64,000 nt of DNA from Vulcanimicrobiota bacterium (GTDB lineage: Bacteria; Vulcanimicrobiota; Vulcanimicrobiia; Vulcanimicrobiales; Vulcanimicrobiaceae): assembly GCA_013036105.1 (NCBI GenBank), contig JAAXCX010000001.1, forward strand, positions 124,001 through 188,000. The letters run 5' to 3'. The translations under genes were made by a program, and so were the position numbers. This document shows, piece by piece, positions 42,826 to 51,434 of this stretch (position 1 is the stretch's first letter; each line of letters starts with the position of its first letter). The notes under the pieces are model-generated. The model saw only the letters and a list, made by a program, of their open reading frames with translations, made no database searches and was not told where the DNA came from.

Positions 42826-42940
42826 ATTTCTAACGAGTCTCCTAGTTTTTAGTTTGGTTTTGAGTTTCTCTGGATCCGACTCGCTAGTACTTGGAACGTA
42901 GACCATGCGGACTTCGAAGCCTGATAACCCTCCTGCAACG

Positions 42941-42957
42941 CTTCGCCATCGGCGAAG
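42941..42957. other. short inverted repeat upstream of infA
   Basis: CTTCGCC-ATC-GGCGAAG forms a perfect 7-bp stem with a three-base loop in the 223-bp gap between the zinc-ribbon and infA genes. It has no T-run on either side, so it is not a convincing terminator. The rest of this gap shows nothing else clear. Confidence 0.3.
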
Positions 42958-43048
42958 GTTTCACTAGGAGGCTGGATGGGCCAGGGTGACCCCCCGGGGG
43001 GCTCGAACTTCCTCCGGTCGCCCCCGCACCTCTCCCGCGAAGGAATCA

Positions 43049-43339
43049 TTGCCCTTGAGACGAGGCTCCAAGCAACCGCTCGAACGCCGCAAACCCAGCG
43101 CCACGAAAGAAGCGCCCCTCGAGGTTTTCGGCACGATCGTGCAGGTTTTTCCCAGCGCCAGCTTCTCCGTTGAACTGGAGAACTCGCATACGGTCCTGGC
43201 CCACGTTGCCGGCCGCCTGCGCCGCCACCGCATCAGAATTCTGCCTGGGGACCGGGTCGAGCTCGAAATTTCGCCCTACGACCTGACCAAAGGGCGAATC
43301 GTCTACCGCTACCGGGCGGGAGAGCCGCGCCGGATTTAA
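43049..43339 (+). CDS. infA: translation initiation factor IF-1 with an N-terminal extension
   Basis: The last 67 or so residues match IF-1: [18 protein letters not shown], then [33 protein letters not shown] and [10 protein letters not shown] basic extension of about 27 residues precedes the OB fold. GAAGGA lies four bases before TTG 43049, which I chose; TTG 43055 and GTG 42986 are also in frame. infA usually sits near rpmJ or the S10 operon; here it leads the rpsR-rplI cluster. Confidence 0.85.
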   Translation: MPLRRGSKQPLERRKPSATKEAPLEVFGTIVQVFPSASFSVELENSHTVLAHVAGRLRRHRIRILPGDRVELEISPYDLTKGRIVYRYRAGEPRRI

Positions 43340-43428
43340 CCCTCCAAAGGCAGTGGCGCTTGCCGTCACTTCGCTAGGCTCTTGTCATCTGGACGAGGGC
43401 GTTTACCACCTAGTGTAAAGGAAACTTG

Positions 43429-43686
43429 ATGCCTCCCAAAACCAAACTGAAGACCAAGCGCGTGGTCAAAGATCGCCGCGTGAAAAAGAAGCCGTGCACG
43501 TTCTGCACCGAGCGCACCATCGACATCAATTATAAAGACGTCATGCGCTTGCGAAAATACGTCTCCGAACGCGGCAAGATCTTGCCGCGCCGCATCTCCG
43601 GAAATTGCGCCAAACATCAGCGGCTGTTAACCGTCGCCGTGAAGCGCGCGCGCATTATCGCCTTTTTACCGTTCGTCACCGAGTAG
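43429..43686 (+). CDS. rpsR: 30S ribosomal protein S18
   Basis: This 85-residue protein is typical bS18: a basic start, [19 protein letters not shown] (with the zinc-type CxxC), the [10 protein letters not shown] loop and [23 protein letters not shown] 43429 lies six bases after AAAGGA; a TTG three bases earlier is less likely. It leads straight into rplI. The usual upstream neighbours rpsF and ssb are 27.7 kb away. Confidence 0.97.
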   Translation: MPPKTKLKTKRVVKDRRVKKKPCTFCTERTIDINYKDVMRLRKYVSERGKILPRRISGNCAKHQRLLTVAVKRARIIAFLPFVTE

Positions 43687-43690
43687 GGCC

Positions 43691-44143
43691 GTGCGCCTGA
43701 TCTTGTTGAGCGATGTAAAGCCGCTCGGCAAAAAAGGCCAGGTCGTCGACGTCGCCGAGGGCTACGCGCGTAATTTCTTGCTGCCCCGCAAACTGGCGAC
43801 CGAAGCCAGCAAGGGCGCACTGACCGTGCTCGACGAGCAGAAGAAAGCGCACGACAAGCGCGAGGCCGAGTCGCTGGCCGAAACTCGCGCACTTGCGGCG
43901 CTGTTGGAAAGCAAGCCGGTCGTCGTGCGCGCCAAAGCCGGTGAAAACGGCCGGCTCTTCGGCGCAGTAACGGGCGCCGACGTTGCCCGAGCCTTCACGC
44001 AGACGTTTTCGGCGCCGGTCGACAAACACAAAATTGAGATGAAGACGGCCATCAAAGCGGTGGGCACCTATCCGGTCGAGATTCGACTCGGAAGGAGCGT
44101 CGTTGCCAAAGCGACAGTTGACGTCGTCGCGGAGCCGGCATGA
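43691..44143 (+). CDS. rplI: 50S ribosomal protein L9
   Basis: The 150-residue bL9 has the conserved N-terminal domain (MRLILLSDVKPLGKKG, VVDVAEGYARNFLLPRKLA), the connecting helix and the C-terminal RNA-binding domain (LFGAVTGADVARAF). GTG start at 43691, four bases after the rpsR stop. Its TGA overlaps the lonC ATG (ATGA). Confidence 0.97.
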   Translation: MRLILLSDVKPLGKKGQVVDVAEGYARNFLLPRKLATEASKGALTVLDEQKKAHDKREAESLAETRALAALLESKPVVVRAKAGENGRLFGAVTGADVARAFTQTFSAPVDKHKIEMKTAIKAVGTYPVEIRLGRSVVAKATVDVVAEPA

Positions 44144-46098
44144 TCCGGTTCCGTCGTAAATTCGGCAGCGAAGACGAGATGGGCCGTTATGTTTCGGCGC
44201 TCTATGACGTGCTCGCCAACACGATTGGTTCGGATAAGCTCGTCCTGCGCGCCGGCAAAATGAACGCGCTAAAAATGATGCGCTCGGGTGCGCTTCCCGA
44301 CCGGGTTTGCGCGCTGCAGCGCCTGGTCTTCGAAGACCCGACCATCGAACGGGTCACGGGCCGGGCCAGCTTCCGGCGCGTCTTGGGTGAGATCGAGGAG
44401 CAGCTGGCCGATCTGATCGCGCAGAAGAACGTCGAAGACTCGATCGAGCGCAAAATCAACACCAAGATGATCGAGCGCCACCAGGATTATCTCAAGGACT
44501 TAAAGCTCGAGGCGCTGCGCGAAGATGCGGGTCCGGAAACGCCGGCGACGCAGAAGAAGCTCGAAGAACTGCAGCAACTCAACGATCGCGGTTTGGCGGC
44601 TTCGGCGTTGCAATTGCTGCGGCCGCAGTCGTTTAAAGAGATCGTCGGGCAAGAAGCCGCGATCCGTTCCCTGCTGGCCAAGATTTCGTCGCCTTATCCG
44701 CAGCACGTGATTTTGTACGGCCCGCCCGGTGTCGGTAAGACGACCGTGGCGCGGCTGGCGCTCGAGGTCGCCAAGGCACGGGCGTACACGCCGTTTGCCA
44801 AAGACGCACCCTTCATCGAAGCCAGCGGCACGACGCTGCGCTGGGACCCGCGCGAGACGACCAATCCGCTGCTGGGCAGCGTTCACGATCCGATTTACCA
44901 GGGCAGCCGGCGCGAGTTCGCCGACAGCGGCATTCCGGAGCCCAAGCTCGGCATGGTGACGCGCGCGCACGGCGGCGTGCTCTTCATCGACGAGATCGGC
45001 GAGATGGACGCGCTTCTCCAAACGAAGCTGCTCAAAGTCCTCGAGGACAAACGCGTCACGTTCGAGTCTTCCTATTATGACGAGAGCTCGGCCAACGTGC
45101 CGGAGTACATCAAGCGGCTGTTCCGGGAAGGCGCTCCGGCCGATTTCATTCTGATCGGCGCGACGACGCGCGAACCTGAAGACATCGATCCGGCGATTCG
45201 TTCGCGCGCGGCCGCCGTCTACTTCGAACCGCTGACGCAGTCGCAGATCGTCTCTATTGTGGGCGCCGCTATCAAGCGGCTGGGCGCCAAAGCGGAGCGC
45301 CGCGTGCCGCAACTGATCGCTTCCTACACGATCGAAGGCCGCCAAGCGGTGCAAATCGTCGCCGACGCTTTCGGTGAAGCGCTCTATCGCGCCAAAGCCC
45401 CCGCCAAGACTGCCAAATCCGGCCGCGCCGAGAACGTCATCATCACCGAAGAGCACGTGCGTAACGTGGTTCAGGCCGGGCGGCTGGTACCGCACACGCT
45501 GGTGCGCGGGCGAGCGGCTCGCGAGATCGGAAAAACGTTCGGTTTAGGGGTGCTGCACTATTTGGGCAGCATCATCGAGATCGAAGCGGTCGCATTTAGC
45601 GCCGGTGCGCCCGGAAAAGGCTCGGTCCGCTTCAACGATGCGGCCGGCAAGATGGCCAAAGACAGCGTCTTTAACGCGGCCGCCGTTTTGCGCGCGGTCA
45701 CCGGACTCGATACCGCCAACTACGATTTGCACATCAACGTGATCGGCGGCGGCAACATCGACGGTCCGTCGGCGGGCCTCGCAATTTTTCTCGCTCTTTA
45801 CTCGGCGTTAAGCAAGACGCCGGTTCCTCAAGACGTCGCGATGACCGGTGAGCTCTCGATTCAAGGCAAGGTCCGCCCGGTCGGCGGCATCGTCGAAAAA
45901 CTCTACGCCGCACGTCAGGCGGGCATGCGCGCGATTCTCGTCCCCAAGGAAAACATGCGCGAAATCGATCGGGCGCTGGCGGGAATCGAAGTGATTCCGG
46001 TCGCCTCCATCGAGCAGGCGTTTAAAGCTTTAGCTCTCCACAAGAAATCCACAAGGCAAGCGCCCAAGGCCCGGCGGAGTATGTCAGCCCGCTCATGA
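44140..46098 (+). CDS. lonC: ATP-dependent protease LonC
   Basis: The 652-residue AAA+ serine protease has a charged N-terminal helical domain and Walker A GPPGVGKT near residue 194. LFIDEIGEMD is the Walker B, and the C-terminal Lon protease domain carries the Ser544-Lys587 dyad (GPSAGLAIF and GGIVEKLYAA). LonC proteins have an insertion within the AAA+ module and no Lon N-domain, and several degrade unfolded protein with little ATP need. It overlaps rplI and dnaB by four bases at either end, so all three are translationally coupled. Confidence 0.92.
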   Translation: MIRFRRKFGSEDEMGRYVSALYDVLANTIGSDKLVLRAGKMNALKMMRSGALPDRVCALQRLVFEDPTIERVTGRASFRRVLGEIEEQLADLIAQKNVEDSIERKINTKMIERHQDYLKDLKLEALREDAGPETPATQKKLEELQQLNDRGLAASALQLLRPQSFKEIVGQEAAIRSLLAKISSPYPQHVILYGPPGVGKTTVARLALEVAKARAYTPFAKDAPFIEASGTTLRWDPRETTNPLLGSVHDPIYQGSRREFADSGIPEPKLGMVTRAHGGVLFIDEIGEMDALLQTKLLKVLEDKRVTFESSYYDESSANVPEYIKRLFREGAPADFILIGATTREPEDIDPAIRSRAAAVYFEPLTQSQIVSIVGAAIKRLGAKAERRVPQLIASYTIEGRQAVQIVADAFGEALYRAKAPAKTAKSGRAENVIITEEHVRNVVQAGRLVPHTLVRGRAAREIGKTFGLGVLHYLGSIIEIEAVAFSAGAPGKGSVRFNDAAGKMAKDSVFNAAAVLRAVTGLDTANYDLHINVIGGGNIDGPSAGLAIFLALYSALSKTPVPQDVAMTGELSIQGKVRPVGGIVEKLYAARQAGMRAILVPKENMREIDRALAGIEVIPVASIEQAFKALALHKKSTRQAPKARRSMSARS

Positions 46099-47459
46099 CC
46101 GTAACGAATCTGCCCGTCATCGATCGCATACCGCCGCAAAATCTCGAGGCGGAGATGGCGCTGCTGGGTTCGATTCTGGTCGACCGGGAGATCATGGGAG
46201 CGGCGGGCGAAATCGTGCGCCCGGAAGATTTCTACGCGCACGTCCACGCGACGATCTATTCCGTGCTCTTGCATTTGTACGATCGCGCCGAGCCGCTCGA
46301 CAAAATCACGATCGCCGAAGAGCTCAAACGCCGCGACCAACTCGAAAAGGTCGGCGGCATTTCCTATCTTTCTTCGCTCATGGATACGGTGCAAACCGCG
46401 GCGTCGGCGACATACTACGCCAAAATCGTGCGTGAAAAAGCGGTGCTGCGCGGATTAATCCACGCCGGCACGCAGATCACCCAGTACGGCTACGAAAACG
46501 AAGAAGACGTCGAGGGCGCGCTCGACCGCAGCGAGCAGATGGTCTTTGAAATTGGCCGCCGCCAGCTGCACCGCGACTTTGTCCCGGTGGGTCAGCTCCT
46601 CAAGCCGGCCTTCGAGAACATCGACAAGCTCTTTCACAGCCGCGGCGGCCTCACGGGGCTGACCTCGGGCTTCCGGGACGTCGACGATATGACGACCGGC
46701 TTCCAGCCGGGGAATTTCATCATCCTGGCGGCGCGGCCGGGCATGGGCAAAACGTCGTTCGCGCTCAACATGGCCGTCGCCGCGGCGCGCGTGGAGACCG
46801 AGCCGGTGGCGTTTTTCTCGCTGGAAATGTCCAACGACGAAATCGTGCAGCGCTTGATTTGTGCGGAAGCGCACATCAGCATGCACGACATGCGCCGCGG
46901 CAACATCAAACCACATCACTGGGAGAAGATCTCCGATGCGATGGGCGTGCTCAACGAGCTGCCGATCTATCTCGACGACTCCGGCGCGATCTCGATCGCC
47001 GAGATTCGCAGCCGCTGCCGCCGTCTGCAGTCGGGCGCCGGCCTGTCGGCCGTTTTCATCGACTACTTGCAGTTGGTCAGGCCAAACGTCTTGAGCCGAA
47101 ACTCCAACCGCAACGAAGAGCTCTCCGACATCTGCCGCACGCTGAAAACGACGGCCAAAGATCTCGGCGTGCCCGTCATCGCGCTCGCGCAACTCAACCG
47201 CGGCGTCGAGACGCGCTCCGAGAAGCGCCCAATGCTGGCAGACCTTCGGGACAGCGGATCCCTCGAGCAAGAATCTGATATCGTCGCGTTTCTTTATCGC
47301 GAAGGCTATTACAAAGAAGAAACGCCCGAGCCCGATCTCACGGAATTCATCATCGCCAAACATCGCAACGGGCCCACGGGCACGGTCAAACTACGCTTCC
47401 AGCGCGAGTACACGCTCTTCTTACCGTACGGGGACGAGTCGCACTTCCCAGCCGCCTAG
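46095..47459 (+). CDS. dnaB: replicative DNA helicase DnaB
   Basis: The 454-residue hexameric helicase has the N-terminal helical domain (PPQNLEAEMALLGSI onward) and the RecA-like motor. Walker A is ARPGMGKTSFALNMA, the H1a Glu is in FFSLEMSNDE, and FIDYLQLV is Walker B; the arginine finger region lies near LEQESDIVAFLYR. No intein or insertion. Its start overlaps the lonC stop by four bases (ATGA). It ends convergent with korB, three bases apart. Confidence 0.97.
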   Translation: MTVTNLPVIDRIPPQNLEAEMALLGSILVDREIMGAAGEIVRPEDFYAHVHATIYSVLLHLYDRAEPLDKITIAEELKRRDQLEKVGGISYLSSLMDTVQTAASATYYAKIVREKAVLRGLIHAGTQITQYGYENEEDVEGALDRSEQMVFEIGRRQLHRDFVPVGQLLKPAFENIDKLFHSRGGLTGLTSGFRDVDDMTTGFQPGNFIILAARPGMGKTSFALNMAVAAARVETEPVAFFSLEMSNDEIVQRLICAEAHISMHDMRRGNIKPHHWEKISDAMGVLNELPIYLDDSGAISIAEIRSRCRRLQSGAGLSAVFIDYLQLVRPNVLSRNSNRNEELSDICRTLKTTAKDLGVPVIALAQLNRGVETRSEKRPMLADLRDSGSLEQESDIVAFLYREGYYKEETPEPDLTEFIIAKHRNGPTGTVKLRFQREYTLFLPYGDESHFPAA

Positions 47460-47462
47460 CGG

Positions 47463-48500
47463 TTAGGCGAAAGACTCCATCAGCGACTTCCAATCTTCGC
47501 GTGAAATCCGGAGATCGTCTTCGGCGAGCTGCGCCAGCGGTTTCTTCGGAAGTTTCTCGCGTTCGCACAAATCGCGCGCTTGCGTGTCGACGTAAAGAAG
47601 GCCCGTCACGAATTCGCCGCGATCGCGCGCCTGATTGAGGACGGTCAGCGCGCCGACGCGATCGGCCGGATCGTACTCGATCTCGAGTTTTCGCAGCAAA
47701 ATGCGCGAGCCGTCGTCGAACTGCACTTCCTTGACCGTACCCGGCTCGTAATCGACGGTGATTTCCCGACCGCCTACGATGTAGTCGGGCGTATGCAAGA
47801 TCGCGTGGTGCTCTTTGACGTAGGCATAGCTCTTGGTCGAGCCCTCGTGATCGTTGAACGTGACGCAGGGGCTGATGATGTCGAGCACCGCAGTGCCGCG
47901 GTGTGAAAACGCCGCTTGCAGCAACGGAATCAGTTGCTTGCCGTCGCCGGAGAAGGAGCGCGCCACGAACGTCGCGCCCAGTTCGATCGCCAGTCCGCAG
48001 ACGTCGATCGTTTCGAGCTCGTTGACCTGCCCTTTCTTCAGCACCGAACCGCGGTCGGCCGTCGCCGAGAACTGGCCTTTGGTCAACCCGTAGCAGCCGT
48101 TGTCTTCAATGATATAGGTGCAGTCGACGTTGCGGCGGATCATGTGGCAGTACTGGCCGAGGCCGATGCTGGCCGTATCGCCGTCGCCGCTGATGCCGAG
48201 CACCATCAACTCGCGGTTGGCGATCTTTGCGCCGGTGGCGAGCGAGGGCATGCGCCCGTGCACGCCGTTGAAGCCGTGCGCGCGTTCGACGAAGTAAGCC
48301 GGCGTCTTCGAGGAGCAGCCGATGCCGCTCATCTTGGCCAGTTTGTGCGGCTCGACGCCGTATTCGTAGAGCGCTTTGATTAGATGATTGGTGATGGAGT
48401 TGTGCCCGCAGCCCGCGCAAAGCGTGCTGGGCAAACCTTTGTAGACGTCGCGTGTAAGGCCGGCTGCGTTCACGTTGGCCGGAGGTGCTCCGCTGGTCAT
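47463..48500 (-). CDS. korB: 2-oxoacid:ferredoxin oxidoreductase, beta subunit
   Basis: The 345-residue protein binds thiamine diphosphate (GDGDTASIGLG through EDNGCYGLTKGQ) and has the cluster-linked Cys motifs CAGCGH and GIGCSSKTPAYF. With the alpha subunit it oxidises a 2-oxoacid, probably 2-oxoglutarate, to the CoA thioester and reduced ferredoxin, or runs in reverse. ATG overlaps the korA stop (ATGA). No ferredoxin gene is adjacent. Confidence 0.93.
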   Translation of the reverse strand: MTSGAPPANVNAAGLTRDVYKGLPSTLCAGCGHNSITNHLIKALYEYGVEPHKLAKMSGIGCSSKTPAYFVERAHGFNGVHGRMPSLATGAKIANRELMVLGISGDGDTASIGLGQYCHMIRRNVDCTYIIEDNGCYGLTKGQFSATADRGSVLKKGQVNELETIDVCGLAIELGATFVARSFSGDGKQLIPLLQAAFSHRGTAVLDIISPCVTFNDHEGSTKSYAYVKEHHAILHTPDYIVGGREITVDYEPGTVKEVQFDDGSRILLRKLEIEYDPADRVGALTVLNQARDRGEFVTGLLYVDTQARDLCEREKLPKKPLAQLAEDDLRISREDWKSLMESFA

Positions 48501-50302
48501 GCCGGGACGAGCTCCGTTCGTTCGGATTCGAGTAATGGCTCGAAGATCGCCGACGCGTCGATCGGCACGCCGTTGTAATGCCGGATGGAACGCAATTTCT
48601 CGATCGCGCTCGCCGGCAATTCGGTGCGGAGTATTCCGTAGAGTTGGCCGTCCCGATTCTGCTCGACGACATAGACGCGCTCGTGACGCTCGATGAATGC
48701 GAGCACGTCCGAGTTCAACGGCAGCGCGCGTATGCGTAAGTAGCCGGTTTCGACGCCCGCTGCGCGCAGCTGCTCGCGCGCTTCTACGATTGCGTGATGC
48801 GTCGTTCCGTAGGCGATCAATCCGCAGGCGGTTCCCGTCTCTTCCGCGATTGGTTCCGGCACCGCCGAGCGCGCCGTGTCGAATTTACGCCAGAGGCGAT
48901 CCAAATTGTTGCGGTAGACGTTGGGATCTTCGGAATAGCGCGCCGTTTCGTCGTGACCGGAGCCGCGCGTGAAGAAGCCGGCATTGGCGTGTTCGGTACC
49001 CGGCAGCGTGCGATAGGCAATGCCGTCGGAATCGACGTCGCGGTAGCGCCCCCACGACCCGGCCGCCTCCAACTCTTGCGCGCTCAACACTTTACCGCGA
49101 TCGAAGCCCTGCTCGGGATAGGGCAAGGGTTTGGTCATCCAAAGATTCATGCCGAGATCCAAATCGCTGAGCACGAAGACCGGCGTCTGGAAGCGATCGG
49201 CCAGATCGAATGCTTGGCTTCCGAACTCGTAGGCTTCGATTGGTGTAGCCGGGAGCAGCACGATGTGCTTGGTGTCGCCGTGCGAAAGCGTGTACGCGAA
49301 AGCGACGTCGCCCTGCATCGTGCGGGTCGGCAAACCCGTCGATGGGCCGGCGCGCTGCACGTCAAAAATGACGCCGGGAAGTTCGGCGTAGTAACCGAGT
49401 CCGGCGAATTCGGCCATCAATGAAAGACCCGGTCCGGATGTCGAGGTCATGGCGCGTGCGCCCGCCCACGTGGCGCCGAAGACCATGCCGATCGCGGCAA
49501 GTTCGTCTTCGGCCTGCAATACGGCGACTTTGCGCTCGCCGGTCGCTTTGTCGACGCGGTAGCGATCGCAGTACGCGATGAACGACTCGCAGAGCGACGA
49601 CGAAGGCGTGATCGGGTACCACGCGGCGACGGTGCAGCCGGCCATCACGCAGCCGAGCGCCGCGGCAGAGTTGCCTTCGATCAGCATCAAGCCGTCGTTG
49701 TGGCCGGGCATCGCTTCGAGCGTGTAAGGATCGTTTTTCGGCAGATGTTCGCGCGCGTAATTCGCGCCCAAGCGAACGGCTTCCATGTTCGTATCGACCG
49801 CTTTGAGCTTGCGGCGGAACTGCGCGCGCAGCGCGGCCTCGATGGACTCTTCGCTTATACCGAGGAGCTCCGCCAGTGCACCGACGTAGATCATGTTGGT
49901 CAGGTACTTGCGCAGGGCCGCGTCGGCCACGTTTTCCTTGGCCAGTTTCGCGAACGGAACAGGATAGTACGTTACGTCGTCGCGTTTCGTGGCGCCGGTC
50001 ACCGCGAACGTCTCTTCGTACAGGATCGCGCCGCCGGATTTGACGGCGAGAACATCGGCGTGCCACGTCGCGGGGTTGAGCGCGATCAACATATCGATGC
50101 TGCTGCTGCGGCACTGGTAGCCCTGCGGCGAAACGCGCACGTCAAACCACGTCGGCAGCCCCTCGATGTTCGACGGGAAAACGTTTTTGGGAGCGACGGG
50201 AATGCCCAAACGAAAAATCGCGTTGGTGAGAACCAAATTCGCGGATTGACTACCCGAGCCGTTTACCGTGGCGGCGCGGATCGTCAAATCGTTGACTTGC
50301 AC
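48497..50302 (-). CDS. korA: 2-oxoacid:ferredoxin oxidoreductase, fused gamma-alpha subunit
   Basis: The 601-residue protein joins an N-terminal gamma domain (GSGSQSANLVLTNAIFRLGI) to the alpha subunit pyrimidine-binding part (AAALGCVMAGCTVAAWYPITPSSS, TSTSGPGLSLM), the organisation of aerobic KorA proteins. It is made just before korB with a four-base overlap. In aerobes this enzyme often replaces the NAD-linked 2-oxoglutarate dehydrogenase in the TCA cycle. Confidence 0.93.
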   Translation of the reverse strand: MQVNDLTIRAATVNGSGSQSANLVLTNAIFRLGIPVAPKNVFPSNIEGLPTWFDVRVSPQGYQCRSSSIDMLIALNPATWHADVLAVKSGGAILYEETFAVTGATKRDDVTYYPVPFAKLAKENVADAALRKYLTNMIYVGALAELLGISEESIEAALRAQFRRKLKAVDTNMEAVRLGANYAREHLPKNDPYTLEAMPGHNDGLMLIEGNSAAALGCVMAGCTVAAWYPITPSSSLCESFIAYCDRYRVDKATGERKVAVLQAEDELAAIGMVFGATWAGARAMTSTSGPGLSLMAEFAGLGYYAELPGVIFDVQRAGPSTGLPTRTMQGDVAFAYTLSHGDTKHIVLLPATPIEAYEFGSQAFDLADRFQTPVFVLSDLDLGMNLWMTKPLPYPEQGFDRGKVLSAQELEAAGSWGRYRDVDSDGIAYRTLPGTEHANAGFFTRGSGHDETARYSEDPNVYRNNLDRLWRKFDTARSAVPEPIAEETGTACGLIAYGTTHHAIVEAREQLRAAGVETGYLRIRALPLNSDVLAFIERHERVYVVEQNRDGQLYGILRTELPASAIEKLRSIRHYNGVPIDASAIFEPLLESERTELVPA

Positions 50303-50359
50303 GGCCGAATTCTTCGGGACGGCGAGCGCGTTCGCCTAGCGCTCGCCGTCCATCGCCTG

Positions 50360-50548
50360 CTAACCCTGCTGGTCGACTTCCCCCGTGTCGCCTTGCTCGA
50401 CCGGTTGCGGGCCGCGCGCGCGGTCGTCTGAATCGGTTGCGGCCAAATTATCTTCCGGGATTTCGCCGCGGCTGGAGGGGCTACGCGTTACGATCAAGCT
50501 TGCTAGCCGTTTTGAGATGTTTTCTTCGTTGTACTGGCGGTCGGCCAT
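50360..50548 (-). CDS. small acidic protein of unknown function
   Basis: A 62-residue hydrophilic product starting ADRQYNEENISKRLASL and ending in an Asp/Glu/Gln-rich tail (VEQGDTGEVDQQG). GAGGAG six bases before ATG 50548 supports the start. It is probably disordered at the C-terminus. It sits between korA and the carbonic anhydrase gene in the same direction. Confidence 0.6.
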   Translation of the reverse strand: MADRQYNEENISKRLASLIVTRSPSSRGEIPEDNLAATDSDDRARGPQPVEQGDTGEVDQQG

Positions 50549-50600
50549 TGGGTTCTCCTCATTTTCCTGTGTATTATGCAATACCCATCGACGGCGCGTG

Positions 50601-51155
50601 CTAACGTGGCGAGCGCTGGTCTTCACGAATGCCGATGCCCTGCGACCGGTAGGAGCGCGAAAGCTTTACATACTCGCGCGCGCTGATCGCGATCCACTTG
50701 GCCGACTCGCCGTTCAGTTGCTTCTTCACCTTGGCCGGAGAGCCGGCAACCAGCACGCCGTCGGGAATCTCGGAACCCTCGCCGACAACGCTTCCGGCGG
50801 CTACGAGTGAGCGTTCGCCGACCGTCGCATTTGTCAGTACGACGGCATTGCTGCCGATGAGTGCGTGAGATTTGATGTGGCAGTCTTCCATGATGGCCGC
50901 GTGTCCGACCGTCACGTCGTCGTCGATTTGCGTGAGGCCGCCTTCGCTGACGTGAATCACGGCGTTATCTTGGATCGACGTCCGCGCACCGATGCGAATA
51001 GGGCCGTTGTCGCCGCGCAGCACCGCTCCGAACCAAATGCTCGAATCGGGCCCGACGACGACGTCGCCGATGAGCACCGCGGTGGGGGCGATAAAGGCCG
51101 ACGGGTCTACTTTCGGACGCTTCCCGTTGTACTCAATGATCGTGGCTTGTTCCAT
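50601..51155 (-). CDS. gamma-carbonic-anhydrase-family protein
   Basis: The 184-residue left-handed beta-helix protein has hexapeptide repeats (VLIGDVVVG, IRIGARTSIQDNAV, VTVGHAAIMEDC, ALIGSNAVV, SLVAAGSVVGEG). Its metal ligands are the expected His residues in NAVIHV, VGHAA and CHIKSH. YrdA/CaiE/PaaY-type proteins are trimers with zinc or iron; activity varies. The Arg and Gln near RGDNGPI and SIQDNA are kept, so carbonic anhydrase activity is possible. Confidence 0.9.
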   Translation of the reverse strand: MEQATIIEYNGKRPKVDPSAFIAPTAVLIGDVVVGPDSSIWFGAVLRGDNGPIRIGARTSIQDNAVIHVSEGGLTQIDDDVTVGHAAIMEDCHIKSHALIGSNAVVLTNATVGERSLVAAGSVVGEGSEIPDGVLVAGSPAKVKKQLNGESAKWIAISAREYVKLSRSYRSQGIGIREDQRSPR

Positions 51156-51173
51156 AGAAAGCGACAGTTTCTA

Positions 51174-51431
51174 ATGCACCGTCATAACACCCCGCTGCGC
51201 GGCGTCAAAGCCGTTCCCCGGCCCAAACCCGACGACGCCGGCTACACTGCCGTCAATTACGCTTATGCCGGCAAATCCGGGCACATTCACGAGGTGGTGA
51301 CGCTCAACGGCCGCGAACTGGCGAAAGTCGGCTTCGATGACCGGAAAATCGTCTATTACTTTTTGGACGATTTAGAGCTCGATGCCGGCGCCAAGCGCGG
51401 AACGTTTCACGATGCCGATAAGAAGGAGTAG
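51174..51431 (+). CDS. small protein of unknown function
   Basis: An 85-residue basic-then-acidic protein with strands (YTAVNYAYAGKSGHIHEVVTLN is the core region, longer than a motif) and a KKE end. It starts 18 bp from the divergent carbonic anhydrase gene, and its stop is three bases before the next ATG, so it is likely cotranscribed with the beta-propeller gene. No family recognised. Confidence 0.5.
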   Translation: MHRHNTPLRGVKAVPRPKPDDAGYTAVNYAYAGKSGHIHEVVTLNGRELAKVGFDDRKIVYYFLDDLELDAGAKRGTFHDADKKE

Positions 51432-51434
51432 ACC

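Noticed and set aside
43021-43048. Earlier infA start at GTG 42986
   Set aside because: It would add about 21 more residues of low-complexity sequence and lacks a ribosome site; TTG 43049 has GAAGGA in place.
47453-47469. Terminator between dnaB and korB
   Set aside because: CGCCTA / TAGGCG makes only a 6-bp stem with no T-run and overlaps both stop codons.
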